DNA of 64,000 nucleotides from Dyadobacter jejuensis. Lineage in GTDB: Bacteria; Bacteroidota; Bacteroidia; Cytophagales; Spirosomataceae. The DNA lies in contig NZ_QGDT01000004.1 of NCBI RefSeq assembly GCF_003149085.1, forward strand, positions 434,001-498,000, written 5' to 3'. A program made the translations under genes and the position numbers. Shown here piece after piece: positions 53,041 through 62,200 of this stretch. The notes beneath the pieces were generated by a model, which was not told the DNA's origin, made no database searches, and saw only the letters and a program-made list of their open reading frames with translations. The stretch's first letter is position 1, and every line of letters starts with the position of its first letter.

Positions 53041-54198
53041 ATGAGCCTCAAGGATATCAGGTGCTGTGTGTTGATCCCTACTTATAACAACCAGCTTACG
53101 CTACTTCGGGTACTCGATGGAGTGCTTCAGCATGCCGACCATGCGGAGGTAATCGTGGTCAACGATGGTTCCACGGACCGTACCTTGGCCCTATTAGAAG
53201 GGCTCCACCCCGACATCACGATTCTACATCATGAGGTCAATAAGGGCAAGGGCAGGGCGCTACGCCTGGGCTTCGAGGAGGCTATTCGGCAAGGCTTCGA
53301 TAATGTCATTACCATCGATTCGGATGGGCAGCATATTCCGGACGACATCCCTTTGTTTATTCAAAAAGCCAAGGCCATTCCTGGGGCCTTGGTGATGGGG
53401 GCCCGAAATATGCAGCAGGAGGGGGTTCCAGGCAAGAGCTCGTTCGGCAATAAGTTTTCCAATTTCTGGTTTAAAGTTGAAACAGGCATCACCCTCCCTG
53501 ACACCCAAACGGGCTTTAGGCTGTACCCCCTCAAACCCCTGCAGTCGACAAGGCTCTATACCTCCAAGTTCGAAACCGAAATAGAGGTGATCGTCAAGCT
53601 GGCTTGGAAAGATGTACCAGTGGTGCCGGTCGATATACGTGTTATCTACGATAAGGACGAGCGGGTGTCGCATTTCAGGCCTTTCCGGGACTTTAGCCGG
53701 ATCAGTATTTTGAATACATATCTGGTAACGCTTACTTTACTCTATTATCTGCCCAAAAGGCTCGTAAAGACCGTACTGGAAAAGGGCATTTGGTCCATGA
53801 TTCGTCAAGAGGCCCTTAAGCCCGAGGAGAGTAGCTTCAATAAGGCGATCTCTATCGGCTTCGGCTTTTTTATAGGTATACTGCCCATTTGGGGGTTCCA
53901 GTTATTACTAGGAATTCCACTTTCCATTTACTTCAGGATGAATAAAGTGCTCTTCCTGATTGCCGCCAATATCAGCCTTCCTCCCATGATTCCGCTGATC
54001 ATTTATGGAAGTTACCGCTTCGGGGGGCTATTTTATAAAAATGGCGTCCAGCTCAGCACTTTTCAGGACCTAACCTTGGAATCGATTCATGTTAATTTTC
54101 TTCAATACTTTATAGGGGGCACCGCCCTGGCCATGCTGGCAGGCCTCGCTGGCTTTGTAATTTCCTACGCTAGTTTTAAGCTGTTTAGAAACCGATAA
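53041..54198 (+). CDS. GT2 glycosyltransferase fused to DUF2062
   Basis: 385 residues. GT-A domain at about 1-230: CVLIPTYNNQLTLLRVLDG, VVNDGSTDRTLALLEG, and the metal-binding DSDGQHIPDDIP. The C-terminal DUF2062 membrane domain (about 255-380) begins SSFNKAISIGFGFFIGILPIWGFQLLLG. Members transfer a sugar to polyprenyl phosphate or lipids; here possibly to the pigment or envelope. Last gene of the plus-strand pigment unit. Confidence 0.88.
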   Translation: MSLKDIRCCVLIPTYNNQLTLLRVLDGVLQHADHAEVIVVNDGSTDRTLALLEGLHPDITILHHEVNKGKGRALRLGFEEAIRQGFDNVITIDSDGQHIPDDIPLFIQKAKAIPGALVMGARNMQQEGVPGKSSFGNKFSNFWFKVETGITLPDTQTGFRLYPLKPLQSTRLYTSKFETEIEVIVKLAWKDVPVVPVDIRVIYDKDERVSHFRPFRDFSRISILNTYLVTLTLLYYLPKRLVKTVLEKGIWSMIRQEALKPEESSFNKAISIGFGFFIGILPIWGFQLLLGIPLSIYFRMNKVLFLIAANISLPPMIPLIIYGSYRFGGLFYKNGVQLSTFQDLTLESIHVNFLQYFIGGTALAMLAGLAGFVISYASFKLFRNR

Positions 54199-54280
54199 GG
54201 AAAGGCGTTGAATCATGTATCAACTTTCAGTGCATACCGAGCTGAATGGATCGTATCGGCGTCGATATCCGTATCGATCC

Positions 54281-54577
54281 CTATTGAGCCGGAATGGTTT
54301 TACCACTTTTCAGTACCACGATACAACGACCTTCCAGTAAACCATCGAAATAGATGCTTACACCACTTACTTTACCCGTTTGGGCGTCAATACCCACGAT
54401 CCCTGCCGATTGGTCAATCAGGACCATATTTTGTGCATACATTAAATTTCTAATGGTTTCTGGATAATAACCCCCGCTCGAAGATTCCAAAAGGTATTCC
54501 CATAATATCTGTTGGCTATCCATTTTTATTGCGACCATGGTGCCAATTGGTCCCTTTTCAAGGATTGCATACAGCAC
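54281..54577 (-). CDS. short hypothetical ORF, possible remnant
   Basis: 98 codons with a GTG start at 54577. The reading frame stays open upstream into the end of the gene at 54595 with no better start. It contains GIVGIDAQTGKVSGVSIYF, reminiscent of a beta-propeller repeat, but no family is recognised. It lies 17 nt downstream of the 54595 gene in the same direction. It could be a real small gene, or the degraded end of a longer one. Confidence 0.35.
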   Translation of the reverse strand: MLYAILEKGPIGTMVAIKMDSQQILWEYLLESSSGGYYPETIRNLMYAQNMVLIDQSAGIVGIDAQTGKVSGVSIYFDGLLEGRCIVVLKSGKTIPAQ

Positions 54578-54594
54578 GTCACCCAGAGTAGTAT

Positions 54595-55314
54595 TTACTT
54601 CGAAACGACATCCGAATTACCACAGCGACTGTATTCATCTACATCTTTTGCAAGTCCTGACCAGGTAAGCTTTTCTGATAGCCTTGAAAGGAGTGTAGGA
54701 CAGTCACCATACATTGTTTTGAGTTCTTTTTTATAATTCTTTTTTTGAACTTTTCTTGCTGGGGCATCTCCCAGTTTATAATAATAGGATTTATCTACGC
54801 CACCGAATGACGGTCCTATGCCACCTCCTACCTTCATGGTCGTTTTGGCTACGGGGTCAAAATAAACTTTCATTTTACTACCCATATGCGGATTCACCAG
54901 CTGCATCATTAAGTGTCGCGTCTTTTTTTTGTTAACCATCACTTCGGTACTTTCGAAATAGGCATATCCTTCACTAATGGTTTTCATATTCAAACTCATA
55001 TTGCTATAGGTAGCTGCATTATCGAGATAATCCAGCCTTTGGGCGAGCCGTTCGAGGCCATCGGCGGGTAGGTACATAGTAGCCACGTTATCTGGAGAAA
55101 ACTCCACTTTTTTACCTTCGTTCAGAATTTTTATTTTCCGAAAGCTTCCCTTTTTTCGTTTGATCTTCTTAATATTTCCCTCAATTTTTTGACCATCTTT
55201 TAGGGTGATATAGGCCGTCTTTCTTCCCGAAAATCGATCGAAGCCTGGCATAAAACCTTGTGAGTAAACAGAATAAGGAAGGATAAAGAATAGCGCTAGT
55301 ACGAGGTTTTTCAT
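54595..55314 (-). CDS. secreted hypothetical protein
   Basis: 239 residues with a signal peptide (MKNLVLALFFILPYSVYSQG). A beta-rich domain at about 35-80 (TAYITLKDGQKIEGNIKKIK) resembles an SH3-like/small barrel segment; then KVEFSPDNVATMYLPADGLERL and a Lys-rich C-terminal part with two Cys (YGDCPTLLSRLSE, YSRCGNSD). No domain named with confidence. It is separated from the pigment unit and from the 55662 gene, to which it is divergent. Confidence 0.65.
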   Translation of the reverse strand: MKNLVLALFFILPYSVYSQGFMPGFDRFSGRKTAYITLKDGQKIEGNIKKIKRKKGSFRKIKILNEGKKVEFSPDNVATMYLPADGLERLAQRLDYLDNAATYSNMSLNMKTISEGYAYFESTEVMVNKKKTRHLMMQLVNPHMGSKMKVYFDPVAKTTMKVGGGIGPSFGGVDKSYYYKLGDAPARKVQKKNYKKELKTMYGDCPTLLSRLSEKLTWSGLAKDVDEYSRCGNSDVVSK

Positions 55315-55661
55315 ATTGAAGTAGGATTGATTACAGGAACTATAGCTGACTGGTTCCGTTACTAATAGCTATCGGCTGTAATGGCCCTGGTCATCTGGTT
55401 GTTATATAATTGCTTGACGTCTGCTTCTACTAACTTCAGGAATACTCGTGAGATTTTCCATTCCTATGCATGAGTAGGCTAACATTTTACATGAACCTAG
55501 GAAATATGGTCATGAAGAAAGGGGGGGATTGGTATCAACTACAGGTGGCTACGAGCCTGGAGGTTGGGGTGTCTGAAAAGTAAAGGATCGGCTACTGGTA
55601 TCAATCGATCGATTTGGAGTATATAACTATACTACTTATTAAAAACCCTTAGACCTATCCA
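55315..55661. other. 347-nt intergenic stretch without recognised content
   Basis: Divergent gap between the 55314 (minus) and 55662 (plus) genes. No TAnnTTTG promoter with a proper TTG was found and no repeat, tRNA or ORF of note. It must hold the promoters of both flanking genes if they are independent. Confidence 0.5.
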
Positions 55662-56834
55662 ATGATTACGCTTTTGTTGCAGCCTATTGGGCTATTCCTT
55701 ATTTTTTTGACATGTTTGTCTCAGGATCAAGTCCCTGAAATATTTTTGGAACCAATCATAACGGTAAACTTTGGGGATGCTACCGCCGACAAGCCCCAAT
55801 CCAAGTCGTGGACCCATGCCGGGCAGTCGTGGCTGGTGGTGGCCGATGGAGCGGGGCCCGTGCTCTGGAAAAAAGAGGATAGCAAGTGGCGGGCCCAGTC
55901 GTCGGTCAATACGCTTTGGAAGGGGCAGCCCAACAAGGCCGACGTGTATGTTCATGGCGATGATGCGCATGTGCTATTGGTGGGTGCGTGTGCGTTGAAA
56001 GTAGCCCACCTGCGCTATTCCAAGGCTAAGGGACAATACATACACGAAGGAATTGCGACCCTGCCAATGCCCGCTGGCTGTCGGGAAATAGAGACGGCCA
56101 CCATCACCCACGATTCTCATGGCCGGTATTGGGTGGCCTCCGATTGGAACGAAAGTATTCTGGTATGGCATTCGGCGGATGGGGCTACCTGGTCGGCACC
56201 GCAGCCGTTGGCTCAGGATATAGATGCCGACGATATTTCGCTAGTCGTAAGTTTAAAAGATCAAATATCGGTCATATGGTCCAATCAAAAGACTGAGTCG
56301 ATGATGGAACGTGTACATATGGACCGGGATCCCGTGAATAGCTGGTCGAAGCCTATCGTCATAGAGCAAGGCGATAAGAATGCAGATGATCATCTGAATG
56401 CCACCGTATTTGAGGATGGAAGCATGGCCCTGGTTACCAAGAACAGCGTTGATCAGGTACACCAGCCTCAATTCGTTTTCCGCTACCGCTCTCCATCGGG
56501 GAACTGGTCCAATATTCCATACCAAGCGCTTGTTGAGCCCCAGCAGCCCTCCCGACCCATTATCAACCATATCCGAAACGGAAGGATATATGCCATGCAC
56601 TCCGTAAAAGACCGTAGCAATGGGCTATATCATATTTCGGTCAATGAGGTGACTAGAAATAACGAAAACTGGGAATTTAAAGAGTTGGTGCGGCTAAAGA
56701 CGCATACGACCGGTAAAAATGGGGACCTCACAAGCAGTAAGTCCGCCTTTTCTGCTTCCGATCCTTATCTTATTTTTTTCTCAGACGATCTAGGTCATGT
56801 GTTTGAATATGATTTGAAGCGTTTGAAGGAGTGA
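55662..56834 (+). CDS. secreted BNR/sialidase-like beta-propeller protein, function unknown
   Basis: 390 residues with a hydrophobic N-terminus (LLLQPIGLFLIFLTCLSQ) suggesting secretion. The chain shows repeats of about 50-60 residues with SxDGxTWS-like turns, e.g. WHSADGATWSAPQPL near 175 and RSPSGNWSNIPY near 285, as in BNR or sialidase-type propellers. No catalytic residues identified, so a binding or scaffolding role is possible. It lies alone between the pigment locus and the sigma/FecR locus. Confidence 0.6.
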   Translation: MITLLLQPIGLFLIFLTCLSQDQVPEIFLEPIITVNFGDATADKPQSKSWTHAGQSWLVVADGAGPVLWKKEDSKWRAQSSVNTLWKGQPNKADVYVHGDDAHVLLVGACALKVAHLRYSKAKGQYIHEGIATLPMPAGCREIETATITHDSHGRYWVASDWNESILVWHSADGATWSAPQPLAQDIDADDISLVVSLKDQISVIWSNQKTESMMERVHMDRDPVNSWSKPIVIEQGDKNADDHLNATVFEDGSMALVTKNSVDQVHQPQFVFRYRSPSGNWSNIPYQALVEPQQPSRPIINHIRNGRIYAMHSVKDRSNGLYHISVNEVTRNNENWEFKELVRLKTHTTGKNGDLTSSKSAFSASDPYLIFFSDDLGHVFEYDLKRLKE

Positions 56835-56990
56835 GCCCTAAAAGCATAGGGGGACCTGCATATTTGTGTATCGGTAAGCAGACATTACCCCAGGGGAACG
56901 GGGTAAGGACGTATTTTCTTCGTGAATGGTGGTACTGATAAGTGATACCTTGGTTAAATATTGGCGGACAACGTAATATCGAATAGTTTG

Positions 56991-57020
56991 TTGTTATATT
57001 TATAAAAATTAGTACTTTTA
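56991..57020 (+). promoter_or_regulatory. putative promoter of the ECF sigma gene
   Basis: TTG at 56991-56993, exactly 19 nt, then TACTTTTA at 57013-57020 (one mismatch to TAnnTTTG), 71 nt before the sigma start. Fits the housekeeping Bacteroidota promoter. Confidence 0.5.
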
Positions 57021-57091
57021 TAGATATATTAATGATGGGATGTCGTGGAAGGCTGAAATCGCTGCTCGACTATTCTTAAACCTTGTCTATC

Positions 57092-57673
57092 ATGAATTCA
57101 TTGGACGATATGCCAATAGGTTCAAATGGCGGTGTAGTGCATGATTTATCTTTTGCCACTTTGTTTGACCAAAATTATCCGGGTTTGTTGTATTTTTCCT
57201 TTAAGCTCATCGGGGATAAGGAAGAAGCGGAGGATATCGTACAAAATGCATTTATCAGTTATTGGAAGGGTAGAGATACTGTACAAGGGGAGTTAAATGC
57301 CATAAAGAGCTATTTATATACGACTGTCCGCCATTCATGCATGGATCTGTTGAAGCACCGAACGGTGATTAAAAAGCATAGAGATCAGTTGGACGCCGAC
57401 CCGATAGACGATAGGTTGGTAGAGAATGAAATAATTCGTTCGGAGGTATTGTCCGAAATTTTCAATGCCATCGAGAATCTACCCGCAGGATGTAGGCAAG
57501 TATTGGAAATGAGCTATTGGCAAGGAAAGAAAAATTTGGAAATATCGGAAGAACTGGGAGTGTCTGTCAATACGGTAAAGACACAAAAACAGCGAGCACT
57601 TCAACTGTTAAGACTCAAGCTGGCACCTAGTGCCTTGTTGGTATTTTTGCAAATACTACCCGCTGAGTTGTAG
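57092..57673 (+). CDS. ECF RNA polymerase sigma factor (sigma-70 family)
   Basis: 193 residues from ATG 57092 (the frame is open to a TTG at 57083). Region 2: LFDQNYPGLLYFSFKLIGDKEEAEDIVQNAF; region 4 with a helix-turn-helix: LPAGCRQVLEMSYWQGKKNLEISEELGVSVNTVKTQ in pieces. ECF sigma factor of the FecI type, expected to be held by the FecR protein encoded 275 nt downstream and to direct transcription of the SusC/SusD genes after substrate binding. Confidence 0.92.
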   Translation: MNSLDDMPIGSNGGVVHDLSFATLFDQNYPGLLYFSFKLIGDKEEAEDIVQNAFISYWKGRDTVQGELNAIKSYLYTTVRHSCMDLLKHRTVIKKHRDQLDADPIDDRLVENEIIRSEVLSEIFNAIENLPAGCRQVLEMSYWQGKKNLEISEELGVSVNTVKTQKQRALQLLRLKLAPSALLVFLQILPAEL

Positions 57674-57674
57674 T

Positions 57675-57742
57675 CTGCGGATTCCGCAGGACAGTGCTTC
57701 GGCCGGTTAGCTCACGCGCTGCAGGAGCGCTGTAACAGCGCT
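57675..57742 (+). other. pair of hairpins in the sigma-fecR gap
   Basis: CTGCGG/CCGCAG (57675-57680 and 57684-57689) with a 3-nt loop, and AGCGCTG/CAGCGCT (57726-57732 and 57736-57742) with a TAA loop. Neither is followed by a T-run, so they may act in mRNA stability or processing instead of termination. An A-rich run at 57869-57886 precedes fecR. Confidence 0.4.
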
Positions 57743-57947
57743 AACTTAAACGTCAATCAGATGGTACTTTATACCATAAAAATTATCTCTCAAAATGATA
57801 TATAAAGGCGTGACGTTTGCAGCTTAAAACTGATTCTAGGATGATCGCTCTTCTTATTCTTCAAAAAAAAACAAAAAAAGTATAGTTGTCTTTCACCCCT
57901 TTTCATTTTGAAGTCGTCTTAGGAGTGTAAGAGAATTTGAAAGGTCA

Positions 57948-59132
57948 ATGGAAAATGAATTTTTAAAAGCACAGATGATTGCTCGGTACCTAAAAGGGGA
58001 ATTAACCTTTAGCGAGCAAGTGGAGCTGCGCAACTGGTTAGAAGAAGATCCTAATAACCAGCGGCTGCTCGATGAGCTGGAAGATGAAGAGACTTTGTCC
58101 AAAGACCTTTACTTTTTTTCTACCGTCGACAAAACACAAGCCTGGGAGAATATTTCTAAAGAGCTCCATACGGCTTCCGATCGAAGTAAATGGAGTATCT
58201 GGAAATACTGGAAATATGCGGCCGCCGCAGTGCTACTGATGGTACTTAGCTACGTTTTTGTTTTAAATACGTATACTAAGGAGCGTTCTGATATTTCGCA
58301 GGAGCAGGTCCCAGAACCTAAAAATGATGTACTGCCTGGAGGGGATCACGCCACCTTAACCCTAGCCGATGGATCGGTCCTTTCGCTGGAGGATATGACC
58401 GATGGTACGGTTAAGCAGGAAGGTGGGATACGCATCAGTAAAAGGCAGGGGCAGGTGGTGTATGAAATGCTGAATGTGGAGGAGAAAGCTCCGGTAACTT
58501 ACAACACCATCCGCACGCCTGTGGGCGGGCAGTACCATGTGATCCTCCCAGATGGAAGCAAGGTATGGCTCAATTCGGAATCTTCCCTATATTTTCCCAC
58601 CGCCTTTAACGGCCCTAAAAGAGTGGTGAAGTTGACTGGAGAGGGCTATTTTGAAATAGAACATGACTCGAACAAGCCTTTCTTAGTAAGTACGTTACAG
58701 ACGGATATTGAGGTATTGGGGACTCACTTTAACGTAATGGCCTATACCAATGAAGGAGCCAATCGGACTACCCTGCTAGAAGGTGCGGTAAAAGTGGGCA
58801 GTGGTGCTAATAAAAGAACCCTAAAACCTGGGCAGCAAGCAGTAGGAAGTGGGGATATTAGGGTGATCGATATTGATCCCGACCAAGCCGTTGCCTGGAA
58901 GAATGGGTATTTCCAGTTCGAAAGTGAAAGTCTGGAGTCGATTTTACGGCAGTTGAAACGGTGGTATGACATCGAACTTGAAGACGAACATGCCATTCCT
59001 GACACACATTTTACGGCCTATATCTCTAGGAATACGAGCCTGTCGAATGTGCTTAGAATGTTAGAATTATCGGGAGAGTTGAAGTTTAAAATTGAAGGAA
59101 ACAAAGTTTCTATTCAAGAGAAAAAACATTGA
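57948..59132 (+). CDS. FecR family anti-sigma factor
   Basis: 394 residues. A cytoplasmic N-terminal part (about 1-85) binds the sigma factor; a single TM segment (AAAAVLLMVLSYVFVLNTY, about 90-108); the periplasmic FecR domain (about 185-285, IRTPVGGQYHVILPDGSKVW and GEGYFEIEHDSNKPFLV); and a C-terminal DUF4974-type domain (about 320-390, FESESLESILRQLKRWYDIE). It transmits the signal from the STN domain of the SusC-like protein to the sigma factor. Between the sigma gene and the SusC gene. Confidence 0.93.
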   Translation: MENEFLKAQMIARYLKGELTFSEQVELRNWLEEDPNNQRLLDELEDEETLSKDLYFFSTVDKTQAWENISKELHTASDRSKWSIWKYWKYAAAAVLLMVLSYVFVLNTYTKERSDISQEQVPEPKNDVLPGGDHATLTLADGSVLSLEDMTDGTVKQEGGIRISKRQGQVVYEMLNVEEKAPVTYNTIRTPVGGQYHVILPDGSKVWLNSESSLYFPTAFNGPKRVVKLTGEGYFEIEHDSNKPFLVSTLQTDIEVLGTHFNVMAYTNEGANRTTLLEGAVKVGSGANKRTLKPGQQAVGSGDIRVIDIDPDQAVAWKNGYFQFESESLESILRQLKRWYDIELEDEHAIPDTHFTAYISRNTSLSNVLRMLELSGELKFKIEGNKVSIQEKKH

Positions 59133-59157
59133 TTTAAAATACTGTAGACCTAAAAAA

Positions 59158-59183
59158 ACCGATAGCGGTGCAACGCTATCGGT
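59158..59183 (+). other. perfect 10-bp hairpin between fecR and the SusC gene
   Basis: ACCGATAGCG (59158-59167) pairs perfectly with CGCTATCGGT (59174-59183), loop GTGCAA. On the plus strand there is no T-run after it, while an A-run lies before it, so it may be a processing/attenuation element or a minus-strand terminator. Confidence 0.55.
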
Positions 59184-59253
59184 GAAGTATGGGCCTGTAG
59201 ATTAATATATAGTGCTAACCATAAACATTTTTAAACCCAAACCATGTAAAACT

Positions 59254-62200
59254 ATGAATAAAAAGTTTCACTTCAAAAGTGGATGGAGACAAACTCCCCT
59301 TTCACTTAAACTGCTACTCAGAATGAAATTATCTGCTCTCTTACTTATGATCGTCTGTATTCAGGTTAGCGGGTCGGCACTTTCGCAAAAAATAACCCTG
59401 TCTGTGGAGAAAGCGCCTATGCAACAGGTGATTAAAATGATCAAAAAGCGCAGTGGCTATCAATTTATATATAATGATGAATTGCTAAAACAAGCCAAAC
59501 CTGTGACCATGAATGTGACAGGAGGGTCCATTGAGGACGTTCTTGAGGAGTGTTTTCGCCAGCAGCCATTCACTTATGAGCTCGTAGATAAGACGATCGT
59601 CGTCAAACCCAAAACGGCGGCTCCCAAAGTCGATCCTCCTGCCACAGAGGCTCCCAAAAAAGTAGTGAATGGGCGTGTGACCGACGAAAAGGGAGAGGGC
59701 CTGCCCGGTGTGAGTATTCGGGTAAAAAACACCCAGATAGGAACACTTACCGACGTGGAAGGTGGCTTTAACATAGAGGTGCCCGACAAGGATGCGGTTC
59801 TAACATTTTCTTTTGTAGGGTACATTTCCAAGGATGTGACCGTCGGGGCAGAAAGCTTTGTGGAAGTAAAATTGGCGATTGACGCCAAGACTTTTGATGA
59901 AGTGGTCGTCACTGCATTTGGTATTAAGAAGGTGCAAAAGTCCCTCACTTATTCGACCCAACAAATCACTGGGCAAGCCGTGTCTGGTGCGGGGAATCCC
60001 AACGTACTGGGAGGGCTTCAAGGAAAGGTTGCCGGTGTAACGGTAAGTCTTAATAGTGGAATGCCGGGAAAGTCGCCTGGAATTAGGATTAGGGGAAGTC
60101 GGTCATTGTCAGGGAATAATGCTCCCCTGTATGTGATAGATGGCCTACCGATTTCGGGTGGGGATCGGGTGATCGACCTGAATCCGAATGATATCGAGAC
60201 CATGAACGTGCTAAAAGGGCCTGCTGCATCGGCCTTATATGGATTGAGGGCCTCCAATGGGGTGGTCGTGATTACGACTAAAAATGGTTCGGCGAGCAAT
60301 GGAAAGCCTACCGTTAGCTTCGACACGCATTTCAGTGTCGATCAGATTGGCATGCTACCAGACCTCCAGATGGAGTTCGCTCAGGGGGATAATGGAGTCT
60401 TTAACCCTAATTCTATTTTTACATGGGGGCCTAGGATAAGCACCATGTCCACCTATACCAACCAGCTAGGCCAACAGGAAGAACCGGCGGTGTATGATAA
60501 TGATAAGGCGTTTTTCCAAAATGGGTATACCATGAATTCAAATCTGAGCTTTTCGAATTCGGGTGATTATGGGAATTTCATGATTGGCATAGGCAGAAAC
60601 GATCAAAAGGGTATTGTACCTAACTCCTCCATGTCCCGAAACAATATTAAGTTCAACGGGGACTTGAAGTTGCTGAAAAACTTAACCACCTCCATTTCTT
60701 TTAATTATTCTGATCTCAAGGTGGACGATTTTCCGGAATTGGGTGGCAATGATAATATTTTTAGGGGCGTTACCGAGACACCTCCTTCCTATAACCTTGC
60801 GGGTAAGCCCTATGCCGATCCTAGCGATCCCTACCAGCAGATATTCTACCGGGTATCCCAAAATAACCCCTACTGGGTCATCAATAATACCTTTAGGAAT
60901 GAAAACACCAAACGGACCATGGGGAATATCCTGCTCAACTATAAGGTGACTCCCGACTTGGCTTTGAATTACCGCGTAGGGGTAGACCATTACACCACCA
61001 TAAGCGACGATTACAGAGAGCTTGGCTTCGCTACCCGCGGTAGGACCAACCCACCCAGCGGAGGGGATCTGTATATGAATACAAAATTCTCCAATCAATT
61101 GAATTCCAATTTGTTTGTGAATTATAACAAAGTGATCAATAAGGTTTGGAATATTGACGCCATCATCGGTAATGAAGTGTACGATAGCAATTACAGGGGT
61201 GTTAATACCACGGGGTCTAATCTGGTAGTGGGCAACTGGCCCAATCTGGCCAATGCAACTTTAATTACAGGCAGTAATAGCACCAGCAGACAACGGATCG
61301 TCGGGTTTTACTCGAACATTAACATTGGTTGGAATGATAAAATCTATTTGAATGCCTCGGGCCGGAATGACATTGTATCCAATATGCCCACTGGAAACAG
61401 GTCGTTTTTCTATCCTTCTATAGGGGCCAGTGCGATTGTGACGGAGCTATTACCTCAAACCAAAGCGGTATTTTCTTTTGCCAAACTAAGGGCGACCCTG
61501 GCTGAGGTTGGCCAGGCTGGGCCCATTTATGTAAACGGCAGGGGTTTTACTACCAACCGGCCAGGTTCATTTGTTTTTCCTTACCAAGGATTAGTAAGCT
61601 GGACCCAAAGCGCTACACGGATCAACCCCGGCTTAGTACCTGAAAATACCCGTACCTTCGAAATAGGTGGAGATTTCAGATTTTTTAACGATAGGGTTAC
61701 TGTTGATTATACCTATTTCGATGGCAAATCGGACGGACAAATATTTAATGTGCCAGTCGCGATAACCACCGGTGCTTCCAATGAAATCAGGAACGGCGGT
61801 AAGATCCGTAATAATGGTCATGAAGTGGTACTTTCGCTGATACCCATCCAAAGTAAAGATTTTAAATGGGAATTTAACACCAATTTTACTACCTATAAAA
61901 GTAAGGTATTGGAGCTTTATGGGGGCACGCAGCGCGTGAATATTTCGAGTGGCGTAGTTACGCTAGTCGCGGAAGTGGGCAGCGTATATCCTCAGTTTGT
62001 AGGTACTTCCTATTTGAGAGATCCCGAAAGCAATCAGATCGTCTATCAAAGTGATCAAACGAAGGTAGACTACGGCTTGCCTATTATCAATAATACACAA
62101 AAAGTAATAGGTACCCCTACGCCTGACTTTGAAATGAGCTTTATCAATAACCTTTCATTCAAAGGGTTTAGATTGACCGCCCAAGTCGATTGGCGCAAAG

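Noticed and set aside
54247-54279. Imperfect inverted repeat after the GT2-DUF2062 gene
   Set aside because: Only about six continuous base pairs (GGATCG/CGATCC) with mismatches inside and no T-run; too weak to call a terminator.
57869-57886. A-rich run as a possible slippery or phase-variable tract before fecR
   Set aside because: It is interrupted and lies outside any coding frame; nothing suggests frame switching.
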